Under the pieces are notes generated by a model, which saw only the letters and a list, made by a program, of their open reading frames with translations, did no database searches and was not told where the DNA came from. Shown piece by piece: positions 7,166-15,971 of a DNA stretch of 42,669 nucleotides (positions are counted from its first letter, which is position 1; each line of letters begins with the position of its first letter). The stretch is from the NCBI GenBank assembly GCA_020445665.1, contig JAGRGD010000264.1, positions 1-42,669 of the forward strand, read 5' to 3'. A program made the position numbers and the translations under genes. Source of the DNA: Rhodocyclaceae bacterium (lineage in GTDB: Bacteria; Pseudomonadota; Gammaproteobacteria; Burkholderiales; Rhodocyclaceae).

Positions 7166-8341
7166 ATGCCGCCGCCCCCGCTCTTGCTCCTGACGACCTC
7201 GTATCCCTCGGTTGGCTACCCCGCCAGTGGTGTGTTCGTCGCGCGGCTCGCCCGTGCCCTCGCGCAGACATCCACCGTGGTGGTCCTCACGCCCGCGAGC
7301 GACGGCTCCGATCCCCTGCCCCAATGGCCAGGCCCTCACGCATTCCGCTATGCGCCACGCCGGCTGCAGACCCTCGCGCACGCGCCTGGCGGCATCCCGG
7401 TCGCGCTCGCAGCCCACCCGATGCGAAAGCTGCTGGTGGCGCCGTTCCTGGTGGCCATGGCCTTCGCCACCTGGCGTCTATCAAGCGGCGCCGGCGTGCT
7501 GATCGGCAACTGGACAATCTGCGGTGTCGTCGCCGGGCTGGTCGGCCGACTGCGGGGCAAGCCCGTCGTCGCCGTGCTGCGTGGCGAGGACGCCAACCGT
7601 GCCGGCAAGCAGGTGGCCTACGGATGGCTGCTCAGGACCTGCCTTCGCCTCTGTAGCGCGACGGTGACCGTCAGCGAGGCGATGGGGGAGCAGCTTCGCA
7701 CCGCCTTTCCGGGGTTCGCCGAGCGAATCCGGGTGATACCGAACGGCGTGTCGGACGATTTCCTGGCGATTCCAGGACGCACCGCGCCCTCTGCGGACCT
7801 GCGGCTGCTGTTCGTCGGCAGTCTGATTCCCAGGAAGTCGCCGATGACCACGCTGGATGCCCTGGCCGCGCTCCCCGCCGGAACCTCCCTTCGCTTCGTG
7901 GGCGAAGGCCCCGAGCAGGGGGCGCTCGAACGGGCAATCAGCGAGCGAGGCCTCGCCCGTCGCGTCGAGATCCTGCCCTTTCAGCCAGCCGAGACCCTGC
8001 CGGACCTGATGGCGGAGGCGGACATCCTCATCCTCAGCAGCTTCACGGAGGGTCGGCCGAACGTGGTGGTCGAGGCTTTTGCCGCAGGCCTGCCCGTCGC
8101 CGCCAGCGACATCCCTGGGGTGCGCGAACTGATCGGCGACGATGAGCGAGGCGTCCTGTTTCCCCCGGGCGACGCCGCGGCACTGGCGCAGGCCGTGAGA
8201 ACCCTCGCCGCCCCGCCCCGCTGGCGGGTTGCGAGCGAGCGAGGCCGGGCCTACGTTGAAACGCAAGGGCTGAGCTGGAGCAGCACCGCCCGCCGCTATC
8301 AGGCGCTGGCCGGCGAACTGATCAGCGAAAGGAACGGCTGA
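7166..8341 (+). CDS. Glycosyltransferase family 4 protein
   Basis: A 391-residue GT-B enzyme. The N-terminal Rossmann half starts LLLTTSYPSVGYPASGVFV, and the C-terminal half has LLFVGSLIPRKSP and the GT4 E-x7-E motif in SSFTEGRPNVVVEAFAAGLP followed by VAASDIPGVRE. It should transfer a sugar from a nucleotide sugar to a lipid-linked glycan on the cytoplasmic face. Donor and acceptor cannot be read from sequence. The ATG at 7166 lies 10 bases after the preceding stop; its TGA overlaps the ATG of the asparagine-synthase gene (TGATG), so the genes are one operon. Confidence 0.92.
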   Translation: MPPPPLLLLTTSYPSVGYPASGVFVARLARALAQTSTVVVLTPASDGSDPLPQWPGPHAFRYAPRRLQTLAHAPGGIPVALAAHPMRKLLVAPFLVAMAFATWRLSSGAGVLIGNWTICGVVAGLVGRLRGKPVVAVLRGEDANRAGKQVAYGWLLRTCLRLCSATVTVSEAMGEQLRTAFPGFAERIRVIPNGVSDDFLAIPGRTAPSADLRLLFVGSLIPRKSPMTTLDALAALPAGTSLRFVGEGPEQGALERAISERGLARRVEILPFQPAETLPDLMAEADILILSSFTEGRPNVVVEAFAAGLPVAASDIPGVRELIGDDERGVLFPPGDAAALAQAVRTLAAPPRWRVASERGRAYVETQGLSWSSTARRYQALAGELISERNG

Positions 8342-10191
8342 TGTGCGGCGTCGCCTTTCTGTTTGACGACAGTCGACCCGAAGTGCGCGGCGAGCGCATG
8401 GCTCGCTGCCTGCAGCGCATGGTCCACCGCGGCCCGGACGCCGGCGCATGGCAGGACCTTTCCCCGGCCGCGATCGGCCATCGACGCCTCTCGATCATCG
8501 ACCTCGCCGGCAGCCCGCAGCCGCTCAGCGACCCGACCGGCCGCTACTGGCTGAGTTACAACGGCGAGATCTACAACTACGCACCCCTGCGCCAGTCACT
8601 CGCGTCGCGTTGGCAGTTCCGATCCGGGGGCGACACCGAAGTCCTGCTCGCCGGCCTGATCCTGGAGGGGCACGACTTTCTTCACCGCTGCGAGGGCATG
8701 TGGGCCTTCGTGCTGTGGGACACCCACACCCGGTCGGCGCTTCTCGGTCGCGACCGGATGGGCAAGAAGCCGCTCTTCTTCTCCGAGTTGCCTGGCGCAG
8801 GTCTCGCCTGTGCCTCCGAACTTGCTGCCCTCCGTACCCTGATACCCGGGGCCCTGGACGAGGATCTGGACAGTGCTGCGGACTTTCTGCGCTTCGGCTA
8901 CGTACTGCCCGGCACGACGCTCTGGCGCTCGATCGCTGAGATCCTGCCGGGTCACATCGGGCGCTGGTCGTCCTCCGGCGGACTGCGGCAGAGCCCATGG
9001 TGGCAACTCACGCTGCGCCCGTCCCCGCAAAGCGAGGCCGATGCGGTGGGCGCGCTGCAGCATGCCCTCGAAGAGTCGGTCCGCAAGCGCCTGGTGGCCG
9101 ACGTGGAGGTCGGCGCCTTCCTGTCGGGCGGCGTGGACTCCAGCCTCATCTGCGCGCTGGCGTCCCGGTCTCTGGACCGCCGGCTGAAGACCTTCACGAT
9201 CGGATTCGACGAAGTGGCCTTCGACGAGCGCCGCTACGCGCGCGATGTGGCAAGCCACCTGAACACCGAGCACCATGAAGAAGTGTTGTCAGACTGGGAC
9301 GAAGCCCACCTGGAGTGCCTGCTGCTCGCCCATGTCGGTCAGGCATTCGGCGACGCCTCGCTCCTGCCGACGGCACTGGTGTCGCGCGTGGCAGCCCGCC
9401 ACGTCAAGGTGGCCCTCTCCGGCGACGGCGGCGACGAGCTGTTCTCGGGCTACCAGCGCTATCAGGCCCGCAACATCCTGCGCTGGTATACCCGCCTCCC
9501 GCGAAGCGTGAGGCACCTGGCCGAGCGCGCGATCCGGGCATTGCCCGAGCCCACCGCCCACCACAGCCGGAGCCTGCTCAAGAAGGCCCACCTGTTCCTC
9601 GACGTGGTCGGACGCCAGCAGGCCGAGACCCCCTACGTCGCGCCCCTGATGTTCGCACCGGACACCTTCGCCGCGCTCGCCCCGGCTCTTGCCGGACGGG
9701 GACATCCCGCACCGGGGCTGCCCGAGTGTGCCCACCCGGACGATATTGCCCGCATGATGCAGGCCGATGCGCTCGTCTACCTGCCCCAGGACATCCTGGT
9801 CAAGGTGGATCGGGCCAGCATGGCCTGCTCCCTCGAGAGCCGTGCCCCGTTCCTCGACCGCGAGGTCGTCGAGCTGGCCTTCTCGATGCCGCGCCATTGG
9901 CACCGTCGGGGCACCCGCGGCAAGCGCATGCTCCAGCAGGCCTTCGCATCCCGCCTGCCCGATGGCATCTGGCAGCGCCGCAAGCAGGGTTTCGGCGTGC
10001 CCATCCACAGTTGGTTCCGGGGGGCGCTCGGCGAGCGCCTCGCAAAGCTAGCCCGTGACGCGGGCGACGGGGTGCTGGAACCGACCGCGGTTGACGCGCT
10101 GCTCGATGCGCACCGCGCCGGGCGGCGCGACCATGGCTACCGGCTGTGGACCCTGTACGCCTACCTGCTGTGGCGCCAGAACGCGCGGTGA
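8341..10191 (+). CDS. asnB: Asparagine synthase (glutamine-hydrolysing) family amidotransferase
   Basis: A 616-residue two-domain AsnB-type enzyme. Cys2 of MCGVAF is the glutaminase nucleophile after Met removal; the class II glutaminase domain covers about 2-190 with RGPDA, LSYNGEIYNY and GDTEVLL. The synthase domain follows, with the ATP-pyrophosphatase loop SGGVDS at 262-267 and SGDGGDELFSGYQRY near 360. It uses glutamine and ATP to amidate a carboxylate. Inside glycosyltransferase clusters such paralogues are thought to amidate sugar acids or act in exopolysaccharide synthesis rather than make free asparagine; which holds here is not decidable. It overlaps both neighbours (TGATG before, GTGA after). 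Confidence 0.93.
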   Translation: MCGVAFLFDDSRPEVRGERMARCLQRMVHRGPDAGAWQDLSPAAIGHRRLSIIDLAGSPQPLSDPTGRYWLSYNGEIYNYAPLRQSLASRWQFRSGGDTEVLLAGLILEGHDFLHRCEGMWAFVLWDTHTRSALLGRDRMGKKPLFFSELPGAGLACASELAALRTLIPGALDEDLDSAADFLRFGYVLPGTTLWRSIAEILPGHIGRWSSSGGLRQSPWWQLTLRPSPQSEADAVGALQHALEESVRKRLVADVEVGAFLSGGVDSSLICALASRSLDRRLKTFTIGFDEVAFDERRYARDVASHLNTEHHEEVLSDWDEAHLECLLLAHVGQAFGDASLLPTALVSRVAARHVKVALSGDGGDELFSGYQRYQARNILRWYTRLPRSVRHLAERAIRALPEPTAHHSRSLLKKAHLFLDVVGRQQAETPYVAPLMFAPDTFAALAPALAGRGHPAPGLPECAHPDDIARMMQADALVYLPQDILVKVDRASMACSLESRAPFLDREVVELAFSMPRHWHRRGTRGKRMLQQAFASRLPDGIWQRRKQGFGVPIHSWFRGALGERLAKLARDAGDGVLEPTAVDALLDAHRAGRRDHGYRLWTLYAYLLWRQNAR

Positions 10192-11267
10192 GCCATCATC
10201 TGGCCCTGCTGGTGCCGGACCTCCGGGTCGGCGGTGCCCAGCGTGTCATGCTCTACCTGGCCGGCCGCTTCGCCGCCGCCGGCCATCGCGTCGATGTGCT
10301 CGCCTTCCACGACGGCCCCCTGGTCGCCGAGGTGCCCGACAGCGTTCGGTGGGTACCACTCAAGACCGCTGGCGGCGTCCAATCGGTCCGGCACCTCGCC
10401 CGTTGGCTCGACGCAGAACGGCCCGCGGCCCTGCTGAGCAGCGTCACGGGCGCCAATCTGGTGGCGGTTGCGGCGCGGGCCCTGTGTCGCCATCGACCGC
10501 ACCTGGTTCTGCGCGAGGCGGTCACGCTCGCGAACGTGCGCAGCCCGCTGCGCCTCGCCGCAATGCGACTGCTCTATCCCCGCGCCGATGCCGTGGTGGC
10601 CCTCAGCCCGGTGATGGCCACAGAAATCCAGAAGCGCCTGGGCGTGGCCCGCGAGCGCATCCACTACCTGCCCAATCCCGTCGACGCCGCGCGCCTCGCA
10701 CAACAGGCCAGGGAACCGCTCGATCACCCCTTCGCCGCCGAGGCGGACCGTCTGCTGGTCACGGCCGGCCGGCTGATCCCCCAGAAGGACCACGCCACCC
10801 TGCTTGAGGCATTCGCGCGCATCGACCCGCGACTCGGCGCACGGCTCGCGATCCTGGGCGACGGCCCCGAGCGGTCGCGCCTCGAGGCCAGGGCCGCGGC
10901 GCTCGGCATCACGGCAAACGTCTGCTTCGCCGGATTCGAGGCGAACCCCTGGCGCTGGATTCGGCGGGCACGAGGCTTCGTGCTCTCTTCGCGCTGGGAA
11001 GGCCACCCCAACGCGCTGATCGAGGCATTGGCACTGGGGCGACCCGCCGTCTGCACCGGCTATGACGCATCCGCCGAGTGCCTCGGCAGCGACGGACGGG
11101 TTCGGGTCGTGCCGGTCGCTGATCCAAAGGCCCTCGCCGAGGCGATGGTCGCGCTGCTCAAGACACCACCGTCGCCTCCCACGCTGGCGCCTCCCGGAGA
11201 CGATTCCGTCAGCGGCTATCTGCACCTGCTGTGCACGGCGCGGCCGCTGCCGACACGCAGCCCTTGA
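10188..11267 (+). CDS. Glycosyltransferase family 4 protein
   Basis: A 359-residue GT-B enzyme. It opens LALLVPDLRVGGAQRVMLYL with the GGA-Q motif typical of GT4; the C-terminal half has LVTAGRLIPQKDHATLLEAF and the acceptor/donor motif SSRWEGHPNALIEALALG. I chose the GTG at 10188, which overlaps the asnB stop as GTGA; an upstream in-frame ATG would extend it into asnB. The last 59 bases overlap antisense the 3' end of the convergent methyltransferase gene. It is the last gene of the pilin-proximal + strand glycan operon. Confidence 0.9.
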   Translation: MSHHLALLVPDLRVGGAQRVMLYLAGRFAAAGHRVDVLAFHDGPLVAEVPDSVRWVPLKTAGGVQSVRHLARWLDAERPAALLSSVTGANLVAVAARALCRHRPHLVLREAVTLANVRSPLRLAAMRLLYPRADAVVALSPVMATEIQKRLGVARERIHYLPNPVDAARLAQQAREPLDHPFAAEADRLLVTAGRLIPQKDHATLLEAFARIDPRLGARLAILGDGPERSRLEARAAALGITANVCFAGFEANPWRWIRRARGFVLSSRWEGHPNALIEALALGRPAVCTGYDASAECLGSDGRVRVVPVADPKALAEAMVALLKTPPSPPTLAPPGDDSVSGYLHLLCTARPLPTRSP

Positions 11268-11991
11268 TGAGAAACCCGCCGCCACCCGACAGCGCGATCA
11301 TCTTCTCGGGCTTGTCGGTCAGGTAGTCATCGATGGCGCGGGTCGCCCCGGGGCAACTGGTAAAGCCATAGTCGTCGCACAGCAGGATGCCGCCGTCGTT
11401 GAGCCGGGGGTAGAAGAACGAGACGCTATCGCGGGTCGGCGCCAGCAGATCCACGTCCACATGAACAAACGCAAAACGGCGGTCGGCGACCTCGGCGAAG
11501 CGCTCCGGAATCCATCCCTTGAGCAGTCGCACCGCCTCGTGACCTTCGAGCGCTCGCGCCACGCGCGCTTCCGGCACGCTGAGATCGCCCGCGCGCCAAT
11601 GGGATCCATCGTCAGCCTCCGGAGCGGACAGTCCCTCGAAGGAATCGAACACGAAATGCATGGGCACCGGAGTGCCCTTGGTGCGATTGAAACGGCAGAT
11701 CTGCAACGAGCCCGCGCCCCGGTATACCCCGCACTCCGCCGTGTCGCCGGCCACCCCTGCGGTCAGGCGCAGCAACTGCCCCAGCATCCAGCGTCGGTCG
11801 GCATTGAGACCATTCGGCCCGTCAAAGGCCTCAAGGTAGGCCGAAAACTCGGGGTCGTCCCACCAGGCCATCTGCGGCCACTTGAACCGGTATCCCGGCA
11901 CCAGCCAGCGAGCCAGCCGCAGCAGCAGCTCGAAGCGGACAGAGTCATCGAAACGCAATAGCTTCGCCAGTTTGTCCATGGTCGATTTCAT
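11209..11991 (-). CDS. TylF/MycF-like SAM-dependent methyltransferase
   Basis: A 260-residue class I methyltransferase of the macrocin O-methyltransferase group, which methylates sugar hydroxyls in a metal-dependent manner. Visible: TAECGVYRGAGSLQI (SAM site), FDSFEGLSAPE and HVDVDLLAPT...GGILLCDDYG with acidic metal-binding residues. A role in O-methylating a sugar of the local glycan is inferred. An AGGAG lies 10 bases before the ATG at 11991, which overlaps the upstream GT4 stop as ATGA. The C-terminal 16 residues after FLIKG are not typical and are encoded over the end of the opposing gene, so the tail may be a recent extension. Last gene of the - strand glycan chain. Confidence 0.85.
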   Translation of the reverse strand: MKSTMDKLAKLLRFDDSVRFELLLRLARWLVPGYRFKWPQMAWWDDPEFSAYLEAFDGPNGLNADRRWMLGQLLRLTAGVAGDTAECGVYRGAGSLQICRFNRTKGTPVPMHFVFDSFEGLSAPEADDGSHWRAGDLSVPEARVARALEGHEAVRLLKGWIPERFAEVADRRFAFVHVDVDLLAPTRDSVSFFYPRLNDGGILLCDDYGFTSCPGATRAIDDYLTDKPEKMIALSGGGGFLIKGCVSAAAAPCTAGADSR

Positions 11992-13133
11992 TGGCCGGGG
12001 TCTCCTGTCCCGAGCTGGCGCGGGCGTGCCAGGAGCGCCTCGAACCAGTCCAGATTCTGTTGCGCGACACGCGCCATGTGATATCGCTCCAGTGCCAGTC
12101 GATGCGCGGCACGGCCCTTCCGGCGCAGCCCGTCGGGCCCGGCGGCGATCGCCTCCGACAGCGCGCGAGTGAGCGCCTCAGGGTCATCTGGCGGCACGAC
12201 CCAACCGACCCCCGGCTCGACGATATCCTCGCTACCGCTGACCTCGGTGGCAACCACGGGCAAGCCCTGGGCAATTGCCTCCAGAACGACGCCCGGCATG
12301 CCCTCGTAGCGTGACGGGAGGACCAGCGCATCCGCCTCGCGGTACGCGCGCGCCATCGACTCCGGCGGCAATCCGCCGTCAAAGCGCACGCGCTGCGACA
12401 AGCGCAGGCGCGCGGCGAGGGCGGTCAATTCCGCGCGGAGCGGGCCGTCGCCGACAATCCGCAGTTCGAGGCCGCTGCCGCTTTCCGGCAAACGGGCGAG
12501 TGCCTCCAGCAGGACATCGACCCCCTTCTGGTGCACGAGACGCCCGACGAAGAGCAGCTTCAGCACCTCGCCCGGCGGTCGCGTGGGCAAGTCATCGGGC
12601 ACATCGACCCCATTCGGAATCCGCGCCACCGACCGCGCTGGGAAGCCCAGGCCACCGACCTCGTCGGCAATCCGGGTGCTGATGGCATTGACGCCCGTGA
12701 GTCCCCGCATCAGAAGCGCCCGCATCAGTGCGAACAACGGCGAGCGGCGCAGGATGGCGACATCGCCCTGCGCCGAAGCGCAAGCCGGACATGCCACCAC
12801 CGGCGCCTTCAGCACACCTGCGAATCTGGCCGCACTCGCCACCAGTGCATGCTCGCCGAGGAATCGGCAGTAGACCAGGTCGACCGATCGACGGCGTCGC
12901 CACAGCAGCCGGGCGGTGGAGAGGGCATAGCTTGCCGCCCGGGTCACGCGACTGGCTCGCCACGTGGCGATGCGCACCACCGACACGCCCGCTTCGAGCC
13001 GCGGCAGGTTGGCGTAGCCGGCAACGGTGACCTCATGTCCCGCGCCCGCCCAGTGCCGCGCCAGCTGCCACGCCTGTACCTCGGCCCCGCCGACCGCGTC
13101 GGGGGGGACGTTAGCCAGCACGAGGATGCGCAT
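11988..13133 (-). CDS. Glycosyltransferase family 4 protein
   Basis: A 381-residue GT-B glycosyltransferase beginning MRILVLANVPPDAVGGAEVQ. C-terminal motifs are LLFVGRLVHQKGVDVLLEAL and SRYEGMPGVVLEAIAQGLP followed by VVATEVSGSEDIV. The start at 13133 has GGGAGGGG six bases upstream and overlaps the 3' end of the flippase gene by 23 bases; upstream in-frame sequence is low-quality and overlaps the flippase. Its stop overlaps the TylF-like gene (ATGA). It should add a sugar to the lipid-linked glycan before export. Confidence 0.91.
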   Translation of the reverse strand: MRILVLANVPPDAVGGAEVQAWQLARHWAGAGHEVTVAGYANLPRLEAGVSVVRIATWRASRVTRAASYALSTARLLWRRRRSVDLVYCRFLGEHALVASAARFAGVLKAPVVACPACASAQGDVAILRRSPLFALMRALLMRGLTGVNAISTRIADEVGGLGFPARSVARIPNGVDVPDDLPTRPPGEVLKLLFVGRLVHQKGVDVLLEALARLPESGSGLELRIVGDGPLRAELTALAARLRLSQRVRFDGGLPPESMARAYREADALVLPSRYEGMPGVVLEAIAQGLPVVATEVSGSEDIVEPGVGWVVPPDDPEALTRALSEAIAAGPDGLRRKGRAAHRLALERYHMARVAQQNLDWFEALLARPRQLGTGDPGQ

Positions 13134-14370
13134 TCCACCCCTCCCGTCGCAATACCAACGCAGAATGAATACAGGCGACATACTGACTGAGCGCCAATCC
13201 GGCCGCGAGGCCCGGCAAGCCCAGGCGAGGCGACAGCAGCGCCCCCGCAACGAGGCCGGTCGCGACCGAGCTGAGCGCCACGGGCACGAGATGATGTGCG
13301 AGGCCCTGGGCCAGCAGCCTGCGCCCGAAAACACCGGACGCCACGACCCCGGGGATGCCGAGTGCAAGGACCAGGAACAGGTCGCGAACGATGTCGTGCC
13401 CCGTTGCCCACGCGAACCCCAACCAGGTCATCACCTCGGGCGCAATAAGGCCGGCTGTCAGGGCCAGAGCCAGCCAGCCAAGGCCCCAGGCCAGGGTCGC
13501 CCCCTGGATCAGCCGCCACCCCCGCACCGGGTCCCTGGTCTCGCCGAGCCGGGCGAGGTAGACGGCGGATACGCTGCCGACGCCGATCGAGGCGAGCGAG
13601 GCCATGGCCCCATAAACGCGATCTGCCGCCTCGAAGAGGCTGAGCGCGCCTTCGCCATCCACCAGCGCCATCGCACGCACGGCCAGCGGCAACAGACCGA
13701 CGATGATCGCACCCGCCAGCAGGTGCATCGCCGCGCGAGGGACGCGCAACGGTTCATCCCCAGCGCGGAGCGTCCACGGCCGACCCGCACTGACGTGCAG
13801 AACCGCCGCGCGCGCGACATCGGCAAACGCCAATCCGGCAAGCAGCGTGCCCAAGTGCGGCGCAACGGGCGCCCAGATCGCATAGGCGCCGACCGGCAAC
13901 AACCGCAACGACCACATCAGGCCCGGCAGGCCATAGCGATGCGTGGCGTTGAGGGTCGCGACCGCGGGCGCCCCCAGAAGGCCGGCGAGGCTCATGATCG
14001 CGACGGCCAGGACGGCGGTCGCGCGCTCGGTGAGCGCCACGTTCGAGAGTTCCATCCAGGCAGGCAGCGCCGCCAGGCAGGCCGCACATGCCATGGACAC
14101 AATGAGAAACGATCGACCATTCCAGCGCATGCCGGGCCGTTCGACGAAGAGGGGCACGAGTGCCAGGGTCATGGCGTTTCCAATGCTGCCGAAGACGAAG
14201 AACGCAAGCGCCAGCGCGATGAAGAAACGGTCCACCGCATCACCCGGCCCGTGCAGCGCCAGCAGCAGGAAGGGCAGCGCGATGTTGACCGCGCGCCCGA
14301 CCACCTCGCCCAGCGACGCGAGCCCGACGCGTCGGGCCGCCCGCACCACTACGGACGTTGTCGGGCCCAT
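13111..14370 (-). CDS. MurJ/Wzx-like lipid-linked oligosaccharide flippase
   Basis: A 419-residue polytopic protein with about 12 hydrophobic segments and few charged residues, in the MATE/MVF fold group of polysaccharide flippases. Typical stretches are GEVVGRAVNIALPFLLLALH, VDRFFIALALAFFVFGSIGN and ASLASIGVGSVSAVYLARLGE. It should move a completed lipid-linked glycan from the cytoplasmic to the periplasmic face. I chose ATG 14370, which overlaps the upstream methyltransferase by 22 bases; an in-frame upstream start would read deep into that gene. The family is divergent, so the substrate is open, but a flippase here implies a glycan finished in the periplasm. Confidence 0.78.
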   Translation of the reverse strand: MGPTTSVVVRAARRVGLASLGEVVGRAVNIALPFLLLALHGPGDAVDRFFIALALAFFVFGSIGNAMTLALVPLFVERPGMRWNGRSFLIVSMACAACLAALPAWMELSNVALTERATAVLAVAIMSLAGLLGAPAVATLNATHRYGLPGLMWSLRLLPVGAYAIWAPVAPHLGTLLAGLAFADVARAAVLHVSAGRPWTLRAGDEPLRVPRAAMHLLAGAIIVGLLPLAVRAMALVDGEGALSLFEAADRVYGAMASLASIGVGSVSAVYLARLGETRDPVRGWRLIQGATLAWGLGWLALALTAGLIAPEVMTWLGFAWATGHDIVRDLFLVLALGIPGVVASGVFGRRLLAQGLAHHLVPVALSSVATGLVAGALLSPRLGLPGLAAGLALSQYVACIHSALVLRREGWNAHPRAG

Positions 14371-15215
14371 ACCGAGATCACGTCGCCCCGACGCGCGAGC
14401 CGGTCGGCCAGCCAGAGAGCCCCCTGGAGTAGCCACTTCCTGGCCCCGGGCGGACGCGCAGCGCGGCGCGCCGCAACGAAGGTTGCCAGGGATAGCACCT
14501 CGAAACCGCCCGCTGTGAGCAGGCGGTGGAGCGCCGACGGCGAAAAGAAGTAGTGATGGTGGATCGAGAAATCCGAGTACGGCTGGGATTTTCTCCGCAG
14601 CCTGGCGACGAGATCGGGCAGCCCCAGGAACTGCAGCGGCACCTCCAGGTACATCACGCCGCCCGGCGCAAGCAGCCGGTGGATGTCCGCCAGCAGCATC
14701 CGGGCGTCCGGGACGTGCTCAAGGACGTGGCTGCAGTGGACCGCGCCGTACTGCCGGCCGTCCGCGACCCGCTCTTCCAGTGTCTGGCCCGAGACCGCGA
14801 GGCCAAGCCGCCGGGCCTTGTCGGCAGCAAAGGCAGACGGCTCATACCCCTCTGCGGCCAGCCCCGCATCACGCGCGGCGAGCAGGAAATTTCCGGGGCC
14901 GCAGCCCACGTCCAAGAGGCTGCCATTGACACCAAGGGTGAGAAAGCGCGCCGCCTTCTGGCGATTGAATGTGGCGAGCTCGAGCTGAGCTTCCGCATAG
15001 GGCCCGACGTTGCCCACCGGCGCCTCGAAATAGTCGGCACCGTACAGCTGCTGGTAGTCCTCGGGCTGCGGATACGGCGCCAGCCAGCGCAGGTCGCAGC
15101 CACGGCAGTGCCAGATCGAGTACGGCCGGGGCGCTGCCTCGAGCCCCAGCTGCCGCCAGGCCTTCACATCGCGCTTCCCTGCGCCGCCGCAGACGGAACA
15201 GACCGGCTCGGTCAT
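14349..15215 (-). CDS. Class I SAM methyltransferase with N-terminal zinc ribbon
   Basis: A 288-residue protein. Residues 6-40 hold two Cys-x2-Cys pairs (Cys6/Cys9 and Cys37/Cys40), a putative zinc-binding module often found at the front of sugar methyltransferases. The SAM-binding domain follows, with LLDVGCGPGNFLLAARDAGL near residue 99, HCSHVLEHVPD and LAPGGVMYLEVP. The C-terminal arm (HHHYFFSPSALHRLLTAGGF) is of the Methyltransf_23 type. Role in glycan decoration is inferred from context. ATG 15215 overlaps the preceding gene's stop as ATGA. Confidence 0.88.
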   Translation of the reverse strand: MTEPVCSVCGGAGKRDVKAWRQLGLEAAPRPYSIWHCRGCDLRWLAPYPQPEDYQQLYGADYFEAPVGNVGPYAEAQLELATFNRQKAARFLTLGVNGSLLDVGCGPGNFLLAARDAGLAAEGYEPSAFAADKARRLGLAVSGQTLEERVADGRQYGAVHCSHVLEHVPDARMLLADIHRLLAPGGVMYLEVPLQFLGLPDLVARLRRKSQPYSDFSIHHHYFFSPSALHRLLTAGGFEVLSLATFVAARRAARPPGARKWLLQGALWLADRLARRGDVISVWARQRP

Positions 15216-15949
15216 GATGCAGGCCTCGCCGCCAGCACCCGGTATCCGTAGGGCATCAGCCCGGTCGCCGGAAGCATCCGCCCAAAAAAATAGGCGAAAA
15301 CGTTGACGACGGGGACGGCGACCAGAATGAACGGCAGCAGCAGCGCGGCCGGGTGCCGCGCCCGAAGCGCTTCGATTGCACCTGCCGCCAGGGCCATCGC
15401 CAGGCCGCCCGCGGCGGACTCGACACCGTCGGCGGTTTCCTCCACCGACGCAATCTCGAATCCGGCACCGGCGAGAAGCGCCGCAAGGCCGAAGCGGGTC
15501 CAGCGCCGATAGTCATGGGGGGCATCGTGCACGGGGTAGTAGAAGGGCACATGGATCAGGCAACGACCACCCGGCCGCAACACGCGTGCCATCTCGCCCA
15601 ATGCGCGTTCCGGCTCGGGCAAGTGTTCCAGAACGTCGAGCAGCAGCACCGTGTCGAGGCTCGCCGCCGCGAGCGGCATCGCCTGTGCGTCACCGTAGAG
15701 GTCGCGCGCGCCCTCGTAGCCGAGCGCGACCGTGCCGGGGTAATCCATGCCGATGTAGTCCAGCTCCGGCGGCAGGATCCGGCGCAGGCGCGCGTCGCCG
15801 CAGCCGACATCCAGAACCCGCCCCGTCGCGTGCCGGGCGACCCAGGCGTCATTGACCGCACGATGGCGCAGCACCAGCCATTGTGGATGCAGGGGAGTGC
15901 CCGACAAGGGCCGCAGCCACTGCATCAGGCGACGGCGCAGTTGGCTCAT
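15212..15949 (-). CDS. Class I SAM-dependent methyltransferase
   Basis: A 245-residue methyltransferase of the Methyltransf_11 type. Motif I is RVLDVGCGDARLRRILPP; motif II/III stretches are LLLDVLEHLPEPERALGEMA and LRPGGRCLIHVPFYYPVHDA. A hydrophobic segment near residues 205-228 suggests membrane association. The ATG at 15949 has GGAG at ideal spacing; a GTG two codons earlier lies right on that GGAG and is rejected. It is 22 bases after the GT2 gene. The substrate is unknown; context points to glycan or lipid carrier modification. Confidence 0.86.
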   Translation of the reverse strand: MSQLRRRLMQWLRPLSGTPLHPQWLVLRHRAVNDAWVARHATGRVLDVGCGDARLRRILPPELDYIGMDYPGTVALGYEGARDLYGDAQAMPLAAASLDTVLLLDVLEHLPEPERALGEMARVLRPGGRCLIHVPFYYPVHDAPHDYRRWTRFGLAALLAGAGFEIASVEETADGVESAAGGLAMALAAGAIEALRARHPAALLLPFILVAVPVVNVFAYFFGRMLPATGLMPYGYRVLAARPAS

Positions 15950-15971
15950 CGACACGCTCCGGATACCGCGC

